Of a stretch of 36,010 nucleotides of DNA, positions 8,227 through 16,073 are shown piece by piece. The position numbers and the translations under genes were made by a program. The notes under the pieces are model-generated. The model was not told the DNA's origin. It made no database searches and worked only from the letters and a program-made list of their open reading frames with translations. Origin of the DNA: Caloramator proteoclasticus DSM 10124 (GTDB lineage Bacteria; Bacillota; Clostridia; Clostridiales; Caloramatoraceae); NCBI RefSeq assembly GCF_900129265.1, contig NZ_FQVG01000028.1, positions 1 through 36,010 on the forward strand, written 5' to 3'. Numbering within the stretch: the first letter of the stretch is position 1; every line of letters starts with the position of its first letter.

Positions 8227-9939
8227 ATGCTAAGGAGCTTTATAAAATACTATAGACCACATATTGGACTTTTTATATTAGATATGGTTTGTGCGGTTTT
8301 GATTGCGGCAACAGACCTTATATACCCTATGATAACAAGAAGAATGATAAATAATATAATTCCTTCTAAAAACATTTCATTAATCTTGAATATTGGAATT
8401 GTACTTCTAATTCTTTATATACTAAGAATGGTATTTGAATATATTGTAGGATATTATGGACACGTTTTGGGTGTTAGAATGGAATATGATATGAGAAGAG
8501 ATATGTTTTCTCATATACAGACATTACCTATTAGTTATTTTGACAACACAAAGACAGGTCAAATAATGTCGAGGATTGTAAATGACTTGAATGAAATATC
8601 GGAACTTGCACATCACGGGCCTGAGGACCTTTTTATTTCAACTCTTATGATACTTGGTTCGTTTATTCTACTATTAAGACTTAATGTAAAATTAACCCTA
8701 ATAGTTTTTACAATAATACCTTTTATGATATATTTCACTATTGTATATAATTCTAAGATGAGGAGAAATTTTAGAAAAATAAGAGAAAGTTTAGCGGATG
8801 TGAATAGCAGATTAGAAGATTCAATATCAGGTATAAGAGTTGTAAAATCCTTTACTAATGAAGAATATGAAATTGATAAATTTGATGATGGTAACACTCA
8901 GTTTAAAAATTTAAGAACAAAGTCTGTAAAATACATAGGAATACTTCACGCTGGAATTAACTTTTTTTCAAATATATCAACTCTATCTGCACTAATTGCA
9001 GGTGGATACTTTGTAGCAAAGGGACAAATTGAAGTAGGAGATTTAGTTGCTTATCTACTCTATATAGGTCAATTTTTACAACCTGTAAAGAGATTAGCAC
9101 AGTTTGTTGAGCAGTATCAAAGAGGAATGGCTGGATTTAAAAGATTTTATGAAGTTATGAATACAAAGCCAGATATTTTTGATAAAGAGGACGCAGTTGA
9201 GATAAAAAATGTAAGAGGAAAGGTTGAATTTAGGAATGTTAGTTTTAGTTACAACAATAAAAATACAGTTTTAGAGAATATTAATCTTAAGGCAAATGCA
9301 GGTGAGAGCATAGCAATTGTTGGCCCATCTGGTGTTGGCAAAACAACACTTTGCAGTTTAATTCCAAGGTTTTATGATGTAGATAGTGGAAGTATTTATG
9401 TTGATGATATAAACATAAAGGATATAAAACTAAAGTTTTTAAGGCAAAACATAGGTATTGTTCAGCAGGATGTTTTTTTATTTGCAGGAACGATACGTGA
9501 AAATATAGCCTATGGTAAATTAGATGCAACAGAGGAGGAGATAATAAATGCAGCTAAGGCAGCAAATGCCCACGATTTCATTATGGAGCTTGAGGATGGA
9601 TATGATACATATATAGGTGAGAGGGGAGTTAAACTATCAGGAGGACAAAAACAGAGGATATCCATAGCAAGGATGTTTCTTAAAAATCCACCAATTTTAA
9701 TATTAGACGAAGCCACATCATCCCTTGATAATCAGAGTGAGGCTATAATTCAAAAGTCAATAGAAGAACTATCAAAAAACAGAACAACCTTCATAATTGC
9801 CCATAGGCTTGCAACTGTAAAGAAGGCAAAGAGAATAATAGTTCTAACAGAAAATGGAATAGAGGAAGAGGGAACCCATAGTGAGCTTATGCAGAAAAAG
9901 GGAGTTTACTACGAACTATACAAGACACAATTTGAATAG
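8227..9939 (+). CDS. ABC exporter, fused membrane and ATPase domains
   Basis: A 570-residue half-transporter of the lipid/multidrug exporter (MsbA/LmrA-like) type. It would act as a homodimer in the cytoplasmic membrane. Residues about 1-300 hold six membrane helices. The ATPase part has Walker A GPSGVGKTT (366-374), a Q-loop (VQQDVFLFAG), the signature LSGGQ (470-474), Walker B ILILDEATSSLD and an H-loop (IIAHRL). All catalytic residues are present. ATG 8227 is preferred because the upstream GTG (8218) is inside the AGGGGTG ribosome binding site. The gene stands alone. Its terminator has been split by miniature element B. Substrate unknown. Confidence 0.92.
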   Translation: MLRSFIKYYRPHIGLFILDMVCAVLIAATDLIYPMITRRMINNIIPSKNISLILNIGIVLLILYILRMVFEYIVGYYGHVLGVRMEYDMRRDMFSHIQTLPISYFDNTKTGQIMSRIVNDLNEISELAHHGPEDLFISTLMILGSFILLLRLNVKLTLIVFTIIPFMIYFTIVYNSKMRRNFRKIRESLADVNSRLEDSISGIRVVKSFTNEEYEIDKFDDGNTQFKNLRTKSVKYIGILHAGINFFSNISTLSALIAGGYFVAKGQIEVGDLVAYLLYIGQFLQPVKRLAQFVEQYQRGMAGFKRFYEVMNTKPDIFDKEDAVEIKNVRGKVEFRNVSFSYNNKNTVLENINLKANAGESIAIVGPSGVGKTTLCSLIPRFYDVDSGSIYVDDINIKDIKLKFLRQNIGIVQQDVFLFAGTIRENIAYGKLDATEEEIINAAKAANAHDFIMELEDGYDTYIGERGVKLSGGQKQRISIARMFLKNPPILILDEATSSLDNQSEAIIQKSIEELSKNRTTFIIAHRLATVKKAKRIIVLTENGIEEEGTHSELMQKKGVYYELYKTQFE

Positions 9940-9959
9940 GATAGGCTTTATGCCTATCC
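9939..9959. terminator. Terminator stem duplicated by miniature element B
   Basis: GGATAGGC and GCCTATCC form an 8-bp stem right at the ABC gene stop, but the T run is missing here. A near-copy of the same 22-23 bp lies at 10248-10269 on the far side of the element, overlapping the stop codon of the ZIP gene. The original was probably a shared hairpin between convergent genes. Confidence 0.6.
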
Positions 9960-9961
9960 TA

Positions 9962-10243
9962 CGGATTGTTAACAAACCCACTTGTATACTAAAGCATGAA
10001 AAAGCCCCATGAAAGGATTTCAAAATGGCATATTTCATGAGCTTTAGCAATTATTGCTTTTCGACTTTGAAAAAGTCCGTAATTCGGCACAGGACGTGCC
10101 GAGCCGAGCGGCCATCAGGACGATGGCATCGCGAGGGTAGGACTTTTTCAAACAAAGAAAAGCTTAAAATTGCTTAGCGAAATGAACCGATGCCCAAGAA
10201 ATCCTTCATGGGGCTAATCAATATATAACTTTTTAAACAGCCT
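9962..10243 (-). mobile_element. Palindromic miniature element, copy B
   Basis: Same family as copies A and C, in reverse orientation. The plus-strand left end is CGGATTGTTAACAAACCC and the right end ATATAACTTTTTAAACAGCCT. It carries the 81-bp core at 10069-10149. Flanking direct repeats are 9939-9961 and 10248-10269; they share GGATAG and TATGCCTATCCTA with one substitution and a one-base indel. The duplicated target is an intrinsic terminator hairpin between convergent genes. Confidence 0.78.
10069..10149 (-). repeat. 81-bp GC-rich core of element B
   Basis: The reverse complement is identical to the core at 3235-3315 and 20964-21044. On the plus strand here the two hairpin loops read AGGAC. 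Confidence 0.8.
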
Positions 10244-10261
10244 GATAGGATAGTCTTATGC

Positions 10262-11056
10262 CTATCCTAATGCTACATCAAGAACCATCATCACTATAAA
10301 TCCTATTAACGTCATAATGCTTATAAGTCCTTCGTTTCCTTCCGACTGTGATTCTGGTATAAGCTCCTTTACAACAACATAAATCATTGCACCAGCTGCA
10401 AAGGATAGGGCATAAGGTAGTATAGCCCTTATATACACAACAAGATAAGCACCGATTACAGAAGAGATGGGTTCTACAAGAGCAGATGCCTGACCATACA
10501 TAAAACTTTTAAAGGAGGACAATCCTTCTCGTTTTAAAGGCAGAGAAACTGCAGCACCTTCTGGAAAGTTTTGTATTCCTATACCAATAGCAAGAGAAAC
10601 TGCTGCAGCAAGAGCTGCTGCACTATACCCAAAGTTTAAGGCACCAAATGCAACTCCTATTGCAAGGCCTTCAGGAATGTTGTGTAGTGTTATAGCAAGT
10701 ATAAGTAAAAACATTCTTCTCCAAATATTTTCTTCTTTTGTTTCTTTTTTGTGTATTTTACCAGCTAAAAAGTCTGTTAATCTAATAAATAAGCCTCCAA
10801 ACAAAAAACCAAATGCAGTTGGGAAAATAGGGTTATATCCTAATTCATCTGCAAGTTCTATTGCGGGTGAAAGAAGTGACCAAAAGCTTGCTGCAATCAT
10901 AACACCTGCTGCAAATCCCATCATACTATTTAAAATTTTTTTGTTGACATCCTTAAAAAAGAATACAATAGATGCACCAAGAGCAGTAATAAGCCAAGTA
11001 AAAAGTCCTGCTAATAGTGCAAGTAATAAAGGAGAAAAATTATTTAATGCATTCAA
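10262..11056 (-). CDS. ZIP-family metal transporter
   Basis: A 264-residue membrane protein with about eight helices. The metal-binding motifs of ZIP transporters are visible: HNIPEGLAIG in the fourth helix and QNFPEGAAVSLPL in the fifth. It is closest to the GufA/ZupT-like branch, which imports zinc and other divalent metals. I start at TTG 11056 because GGGGGTGG sits directly upstream. A longer reading to 11134 would add 26 residues encoded by the 3' end of the structured RNA, which is unlikely to be real. The ribosome binding site can be hidden in a hairpin (11060-11098). The gene follows the structured RNA on the same strand, and its stop codon overlaps the flanking repeat of element B. 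Confidence 0.85.
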   Translation of the reverse strand: MNALNNFSPLLLALLAGLFTWLITALGASIVFFFKDVNKKILNSMMGFAAGVMIAASFWSLLSPAIELADELGYNPIFPTAFGFLFGGLFIRLTDFLAGKIHKKETKEENIWRRMFLLILAITLHNIPEGLAIGVAFGALNFGYSAAALAAAVSLAIGIGIQNFPEGAAVSLPLKREGLSSFKSFMYGQASALVEPISSVIGAYLVVYIRAILPYALSFAAGAMIYVVVKELIPESQSEGNEGLISIMTLIGFIVMMVLDVALG

Positions 11057-11059
11057 AAT

Positions 11060-11098
11060 ACCACCCCCTATTAATTTAGAATATTTAGAAGGGGTGGT
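11060..11098 (-). promoter_or_regulatory. Hairpin that can mask the ZIP ribosome binding site
   Basis: On the minus strand ACCACCCC (11098-11091) can pair with GGGGTGGT (11067-11060), which contains the Shine-Dalgarno sequence, across a 23-nt AT-rich loop. Transcripts entering from the upstream RNA gene would form it. A transcript starting inside the loop would not. Confidence 0.5.
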
Positions 11099-11121
11099 TT
11101 TTGTTACACAAAAAATAAAAA

Positions 11122-11541
11122 GCAAAGAGCACATAACAATCTACCTTGCACCAACATAGATGGTTTATTACCCAACTGCAATCTCTCGACTGCAATAGAG
11201 CAGTTTGCCACCTAAGCAGATGGCTCGTTCGACTATAAAGGATATCTAATTAGCTATATACAACCTTTCGGCTGTATATAACCAAGTTTCGTGTGGGCCC
11301 CAACACGAATATCAACACCCTTTATAATCTTAGCTCGACCCTTTAGGATAGATTGGAACCATATTATAATCATATGATGAATATACGACTATAATATAGC
11401 TTTTCTCAACCCTAAAGAATCTTCCCTCCGACTATATATAAGCCCAAATAGATGGACCTATATATAATCTTTGGTCGACCTATATACACCCCTGCCAGGG
11501 AGCATATATAGATCTTAGCTCAACTGTTATATACCCTTTGC
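11122..11541 (-). ncRNA. Large structured RNA, copy 1 (about 420 nt)
   Basis: No credible reading frame. The 5' strand (11541-11525) pairs with the 3' strand (11138-11122) in a 17-bp closing helix. Hairpins inside, in transcript order, are: 11513-11482 (13 bp, loop CUGGCA); 11464-11435 (12 bp); an 11-bp stem 11397-11361 with a variable loop, enclosed by CUUUAGG/CCUAAAG (11417-11411 with 11347-11341); 11309-11288 (7 bp); 11280-11255 (11 bp, GAAA tetraloop); 11196-11175 (9 bp, GAGA tetraloop). The second copy at 18394-18812 preserves these helices, with changes mainly in loops and some compensatory pairs. A U-rich tract follows the closing helix. The upstream gene ends at its own terminator, so a separate promoter is expected. 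I do not recognise the family. Confidence 0.75.
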
Positions 11542-11589
11542 TTATATTAATAATATTTCCTCAAATTTAAAATCCTATACGTAAATATA

Positions 11590-11621
11590 AAAGCTATTGG
11601 GGCTGATTGCCCAATAGCTTT
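11590..11621. terminator. Terminator of the protease gene
   Basis: AAAGCTATTGGG (11590-11601) pairs with CCCAATAGCTTT (11610-11621), a 12-bp stem. T-rich tails are present on both strands. It lies immediately after the minus-strand protease stop. Confidence 0.8.
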
Positions 11622-11626
11622 ATTTT

Positions 11627-13582
11627 TTAATATATATATGGTGTTAAAGTATATTTTTGTGTATTACTGTATGATCCATTATATCCTATAACTAAAATAT
11701 AATAATACCCTGTGTATTTTGCTTTATATACAATTCTTTCCGATGATCCATATCCGTTTTCTGAGTAGGCTACTAATGTGCCAGATTGATTATATAGGTA
11801 TAAGTCGTAATCCCCAGGAACATTAGTTAAATTAATATCTACATATTTACCATTATTCACATAAATTTTATAAAAATCTTTATCTGAAGGAGTAAATATA
11901 TATGATGAATAACTTGTGGAAGAATATACTCTATATGCTTGGGAAATAGTATCGTTAGGTTCATATAAATCAGTTGTTTGATAAATGCCAACTTGATCAA
12001 ATGCCCAACCGACAGCTTGAGCTTCGGTACTATTTGTACCATACAAATCTTTAGCTGACTGTATTAATCCCAACCTTGCATTATAGAAGTTAGTGCTACT
12101 TGTAAAATATGTGGTTAAAGCACGATAGTATATTCTTGCTGTTTTTTCACAGCCTATACTTTGAGCTATTAGAAAAGCAGCTTTATTTGGGATTCCTGAA
12201 TTAATATGAACACCTCCATTGTCATCGGAAGTATAAACATAATTGTTCATATGGTCGGGTTGATTATAAAGTGTAGGATTTGATAGACTTCTTAAGGCAT
12301 CATTAGGTGTTGAAGGAGTATAAATGTCATCACCAATTACCCAATCTGATACGTTAAATTGCCACTCTCCTCCATTAGCTACGTTATATTTGTCATATGT
12401 TTGTACTAAAACGCCAAATACGTCTGCTAATGATTCGTTTAGAGCACCTGATTGGTCTTTATATGTTAAATTTGCTGTATGAGTAATTACTCCATGAGTC
12501 ATTTCGTGTGCAACAACATCTAAATCTCCTGATAGAGCTCTAAATAATGTGCCATCTCCGTCTCCATAAACCATTTGAGTACCATCCCAAAATGCATTAT
12601 TATATTTACTACCGTAATGCACAGTAGATATTAGACTCATACCATTATTATCTAAGCTGTTTCTATTAAATAAATTTTTATAAAATTGATAAACTACCCC
12701 TGCATAATAATGAGCACTAACACCTGCTGAATCGTTAATTGTTGTTGTAGCAGAATAAATTGTATTTCCGGGATACGTTTGTCTGTTGTTTGCTGATGTC
12801 GTTTGAATATAGCTATTTGTTGGCCTTGTTATGTCTTTTGTGTAATAATAAGAACCTTCTTGATAAAGAATTAAAGTTTTTGTTGTACCATCAACAGCTG
12901 TCCCATTGCCATAGACTACTCCATCATATCTAATATTGCTGGTGATATTTATAACTCTTCCGCTATAAACGTCTATATAAACTTCCCAATTACCTATTTC
13001 AGGCTCATTATACTGAATATTTATTTTATAGGTTTGATAGTATTTGTTATCATCTGAATTTTTATAGATGACAACTTTAACTGTAGGTGGTGTACGTAGT
13101 TCTTTGAATTGAAATTGTGATTTTGCAATTTCTACTGCTTGAATTTCAGGAAGAACGGATGTAGAGTCTTTAGCAATACTTATGTTATCAATAATTTGAC
13201 CAGTTATTTTTTTAAGAACTTTATTTTTTACGTGTGCAATAATTTCTTGACCTTCTATTGGTATTCCATTATACTGCTGATTAAATTTTACATGAGTAAA
13301 ACCGAGTTCATCCTTAAATTCTGAAATTTTTTGTAGTTTAATTTGATTATTTAAATCAAATTTATCTTTATTTTCATTAATAACTTTTTCTAATGTATTT
13401 TCATCTAAATTAGCTTGTAAGTTTACATCTAAATCGTGGAATAAATTTATTTGTTTAGCTTTAATTTCTTCTTGTAAATTATTTTCTAAAGGATTTTGCA
13501 TTAGTTTTTTAGGAGACGCAAAAGTTGAAGTGGTAAATGCAAAAAGTAATATAAGAGTTGCTGAAAAAAGTTTTTTAAACAT
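11627..13582 (-). CDS. Secreted thermolysin-like neutral metalloprotease (M4) with PPC domain
   Basis: A 651-residue secreted zinc endopeptidase. MFKKLFSATLILLFAFTTST is a signal peptide, probably cut near TFASPKK. A propeptide with FTP and PepSY regions (about 45-210) acts as chaperone and inhibitor. The catalytic domain has the zinc motif HEMTH (359-363), the third ligand in GALNESLADVFG and the acid/base histidine in HINSGIPNKAAF. The C-terminus (about 545-651, EPNDTISQAYRV onward) is a bacterial pre-peptidase C-terminal (PPC) domain. Such domains are usually removed or bind substrate. ATG 13582 is chosen over TTG 13585, which is only 1-2 nt from AGGAGGA. It is a single-gene unit between terminators. 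It probably digests external protein for a peptide-fermenting lifestyle, which would fit the OPT transporter nearby. Confidence 0.93.
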   Translation of the reverse strand: MFKKLFSATLILLFAFTTSTFASPKKLMQNPLENNLQEEIKAKQINLFHDLDVNLQANLDENTLEKVINENKDKFDLNNQIKLQKISEFKDELGFTHVKFNQQYNGIPIEGQEIIAHVKNKVLKKITGQIIDNISIAKDSTSVLPEIQAVEIAKSQFQFKELRTPPTVKVVIYKNSDDNKYYQTYKINIQYNEPEIGNWEVYIDVYSGRVINITSNIRYDGVVYGNGTAVDGTTKTLILYQEGSYYYTKDITRPTNSYIQTTSANNRQTYPGNTIYSATTTINDSAGVSAHYYAGVVYQFYKNLFNRNSLDNNGMSLISTVHYGSKYNNAFWDGTQMVYGDGDGTLFRALSGDLDVVAHEMTHGVITHTANLTYKDQSGALNESLADVFGVLVQTYDKYNVANGGEWQFNVSDWVIGDDIYTPSTPNDALRSLSNPTLYNQPDHMNNYVYTSDDNGGVHINSGIPNKAAFLIAQSIGCEKTARIYYRALTTYFTSSTNFYNARLGLIQSAKDLYGTNSTEAQAVGWAFDQVGIYQTTDLYEPNDTISQAYRVYSSTSYSSYIFTPSDKDFYKIYVNNGKYVDINLTNVPGDYDLYLYNQSGTLVAYSENGYGSSERIVYKAKYTGYYYILVIGYNGSYSNTQKYTLTPYIY

Positions 13583-13647
13583 CAAATCCTCCTATATGAA
13601 ATATTCTAATAAAAATATATATTTACAATAAAATAAAATTATTACAC

Positions 13648-13682
13648 AAAGTCTCAAAATGTACAAAACATTTTGAGACTTT
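13648..13682. terminator. Terminator after pdxT
   Basis: A 14-bp perfect stem (13648-13661 with 13669-13682) and a 7-nt loop lie just past the pdxT stop on the minus strand. Confidence 0.75.
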
Positions 13683-13686
13683 ATAT

Positions 13687-14253
13687 TTATTTAATCATAT
13701 TAATAAAATACCTATGAAAGCTCAAATCATCTGTTAGTTCAGGATGGAAAGAAGTTACTAAAATATTATTTTGCTTTGCAGCGACTACTTTATCTTCAAC
13801 TTTGTGGATGATGTGAACATTATTACCTACTTCGCGTATATAGGGAGCCCTTATAAATACTAATTCAATAGGCTTATTTGATACTTCAGGTATTATATCA
13901 ATCCTTTTAAAACTATCAATTTGACTACCAAAGGCATTCCTTTTAACCTTTATATCCATAACTTGAAGATGCCTTCTCTCATCGTTTTCTATTTCCTTTG
14001 CCAATAGAATCATACCTGCACAGGTTCCCCAAGTTGGTAGACCAGATTGAATCAATGCCTTTAAAGGAAGAAATATATTAGTATCCTTTAAAAGTTTACC
14101 GATTGTTGTGCTCTCACCGCCAGGTAGAATAATTCCATCTATATTTTTTAAATCATCAATTTTTTTTACTTCAATTGCTTCAATATCAAGTTTTTTTAGA
14201 TGATTAATATGCTCAATTACACCACCCTGAAGAGATAGAACTCCAATTTTCAT
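13687..14253 (-). CDS. pdxT: Pyridoxal 5'-phosphate synthase glutaminase subunit PdxT
   Basis: A 188-residue class I glutamine amidotransferase that releases ammonia from glutamine and passes it to PdxS for pyridoxal 5'-phosphate synthesis. [10 protein letters not shown] opens the protein. The glutamine-binding PGGEST is at 44-49, the nucleophile Cys78 is in GTCAG, and the His/Glu pair is in SFHPELTDD near residue 170. The usual length is 185-200. I start at ATG 14253: GAGGATGG inside the end of pdxS is its ribosome binding site, and only one base separates the pdxS TAA from this ATG. Translation is therefore probably coupled with pdxS, giving equal subunit amounts for the 12+12 complex. A terminator follows. 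Confidence 0.96.
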   Translation of the reverse strand: MKIGVLSLQGGVIEHINHLKKLDIEAIEVKKIDDLKNIDGIILPGGESTTIGKLLKDTNIFLPLKALIQSGLPTWGTCAGMILLAKEIENDERRHLQVMDIKVKRNAFGSQIDSFKRIDIIPEVSNKPIELVFIRAPYIREVGNNVHIIHKVEDKVVAAKQNNILVTSFHPELTDDLSFHRYFINMIK

Positions 14254-14254
14254 T

Positions 14255-15124
14255 TTACCATCCTCTTTCTGCAAAATTACTATCTAAATTTTTTATTTCA
14301 ATTCCAAACATAGCATCACCTAAATCCTCCGATATTTCAGATAGTATCTTTGGTTCATTATAATAAGTAGTAGCCATTACTATTGCCTTTGCTCTTTTTT
14401 CTGGATTTTGAGATTTAAAAATTCCAGAACCTACAAATACTCCTTCTGCACCTAATTGCATCATAAGTGCAGCATCAGCAGGTGTCGCTATTCCTCCTGC
14501 AGCAAAGTTTACAACCGGTAGTCTACCATTTTTCCATACATATCTTACAAGTTCATAAGGTGCATTTAATTCTTTACTAATTGTCATCAAAGATTCTTCA
14601 CTTGCTGATTGAACCATCTTTATTTCTTCATTCATTTGCCTTAAGTGCCTTACAGCTTCTACTACATTTCCAGTTCCAGCTTCACCTTTTGTTCTTATCA
14701 TAGAAGCTCCTTCACCAATTCTTCTTAAAGCCTCGCCTAAATTCCTTGCACCACAAACAAAGGGTACTTTAAAATTCCATTTATTGATGTGATACTTTTC
14801 ATCAGCAGGTGTTAAAACTTCGCTTTCATCAATAAAGTCTATATTTAAGGCTTCAAGTATTTGGGCTTCAACAAAGTGTCCAATTCTTACTTTAGCCATA
14901 ACAGGAATAGAAACAGCGGATTTTATTTCTTTAATAAGCTTAGGGTCTGACATTCTTGCAACTCCACCTTGTTTTCTAATGTCAGCAGGAACCCTCTCAA
15001 GTGCCATTACAGCACAGGCACCAGCTTTTTCGGCAATTTCGGCCTCCTTTGCACAGGTTACATCCATAATCACTCCACCCTTTAGCATCTTTGCAAGGTC
15101 TTTGTTTAATTCATAGCGTTCCAT
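14255..15124 (-). CDS. pdxS: Pyridoxal 5'-phosphate synthase lyase subunit PdxS
   Basis: A 289-residue TIM-barrel enzyme that condenses ribose 5-phosphate, glyceraldehyde 3-phosphate and ammonia into pyridoxal 5'-phosphate in the DXP-independent B6 pathway. The N-terminus [19 protein letters not shown] and the barrel segments [16 protein letters not shown] (with the conserved lysine) and [14 protein letters not shown] match the highly conserved family. [20 protein letters not shown] forms the phosphate-binding region. The length is typical. ATG 15124 has GGGGGAA in front; the 20 extra codons upstream have no family support. It is first in the pdxST operon. Confidence 0.97.
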   Translation of the reverse strand: MERYELNKDLAKMLKGGVIMDVTCAKEAEIAEKAGACAVMALERVPADIRKQGGVARMSDPKLIKEIKSAVSIPVMAKVRIGHFVEAQILEALNIDFIDESEVLTPADEKYHINKWNFKVPFVCGARNLGEALRRIGEGASMIRTKGEAGTGNVVEAVRHLRQMNEEIKMVQSASEESLMTISKELNAPYELVRYVWKNGRLPVVNFAAGGIATPADAALMMQLGAEGVFVGSGIFKSQNPEKRAKAIVMATTYYNEPKILSEISEDLGDAMFGIEIKNLDSNFAERGW

Positions 15125-15215
15125 AATAAAAATTCCCCCTTTTAATACAAATGTTACGATACAATTTAAAAGTGTTATACTCATAATATAGATACATTTA
15201 TTTCTTTATTTTGTC

Positions 15216-15247
15216 AATAAAAAAATCTGCCTAATTTAGGCAGATTT
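15216..15247 (-). terminator. Terminator of the nad operon
   Basis: AAATCTGCC and GGCAGATTT (15223-15247) form a stem directly after the nadC stop. The minus strand continues into a T run. Confidence 0.8.
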
Positions 15248-16073
15248 AAACTATTTTTAAACTTAAATCTAATGATTTATATGAATGAGTTATGTACCCC
15301 GTTGATATAAAATCTACGTTTGCTTCAGCAACTTCTCGTATATTTTCTAAATTTACATTTCCTGACACTTCAATCAAAGCTTTTCCATTAATAATAGATA
15401 CAGCTTTTTTTATATCTTCAATATTCATATTATCAAGCATTATAATATCAACATTGCATTCTAAGCATTCTTTAACCATATCAATTGTTTCAGTTTCAAC
15501 TTCAATTTTTTTAAGATAACCATATTTAGAACTAACCATATCTACAGCCCTTTTGATAGAGCCTGCAGCCTTTATATGGTTGTCCTTTATTAAAATACCA
15601 TCAGATAGGTTAAAGCGATGATTCATAGCACCACCAATACTGGTTGAATATTTTTCAAGTATTCTTAAAGTTGGAGTTGTTTTTCTTGTATCTAATAGTT
15701 TTGTCTTTGTACCCTCAAGTTTTTTAACAAATTGCCAAGTTGTTGTTGCAATACCGCTCATTCTTTGTATAAAGTTTAAGGCAGTTCGTTCTCCAATTAA
15801 TATATTTTGCGTACTTCCATATAGGGTACAAACTACATCTCCACTTTTAATTAAACTTCCATCTTCAAAATTTGTAGTACATACAACATCACCTAATATA
15901 TCAAAAACCCTTTTAAATACAAAAGTTCCTGCAATTATTCCATCTTGTTTAGCTATAAGCTTTGCAGTTGATTTCATATTTTTATCTATAATAGCTTCAG
16001 TAGTTAAATCTATATAATTGATATCCTCATTTAAGGCCTTTTTTATAATTTCATCTATTTCAAACAAGTTCAT
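15246..16073 (-). CDS. nadC: Quinolinate phosphoribosyltransferase NadC
   Basis: A 275-residue enzyme that converts quinolinate and PRPP into nicotinate mononucleotide with loss of CO2, the third step of de novo NAD synthesis. Visible family segments are GERTALNFIQRMSGIAT, KLLDTRKTTPTLRILEK, GGAMNHRFNLSDGILIKDNH and the C-terminal VSGNVNLENIREVAE and DFISTGYITHS. Active-site Arg, Lys and His residues are in place. ATG 16073 is used, with AGGAGTG about 10 nt upstream; the start overlaps the end of nadB by 14 nt, so translation is coupled. It is last in nadABC. Length is normal for the family. Confidence 0.96.
   Translation of the reverse strand: MNLFEIDEIIKKALNEDINYIDLTTEAIIDKNMKSTAKLIAKQDGIIAGTFVFKRVFDILGDVVCTTNFEDGSLIKSGDVVCTLYGSTQNILIGERTALNFIQRMSGIATTTWQFVKKLEGTKTKLLDTRKTTPTLRILEKYSTSIGGAMNHRFNLSDGILIKDNHIKAAGSIKRAVDMVSSKYGYLKKIEVETETIDMVKECLECNVDIIMLDNMNIEDIKKAVSIINGKALIEVSGNVNLENIREVAEANVDFISTGYITHSYKSLDLSLKIV

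Noticed and set aside
11057..11134. Longer N-terminus for the ZIP transporter
   Set aside because: The extra 26 residues would be coded by the 3' end of the structured RNA. GGGGGTGG points to the TTG at 11056.
11122..11541. Group I intron, RNase P or tmRNA identity for the structured RNA
   Set aside because: The conserved core sequences of these families were not found on reading, and the copies are in intergenic positions.
15125..15184. 20-residue N-terminal extension of PdxS
   Set aside because: Not part of the conserved family, and GGGGGAA sits before ATG 15124.
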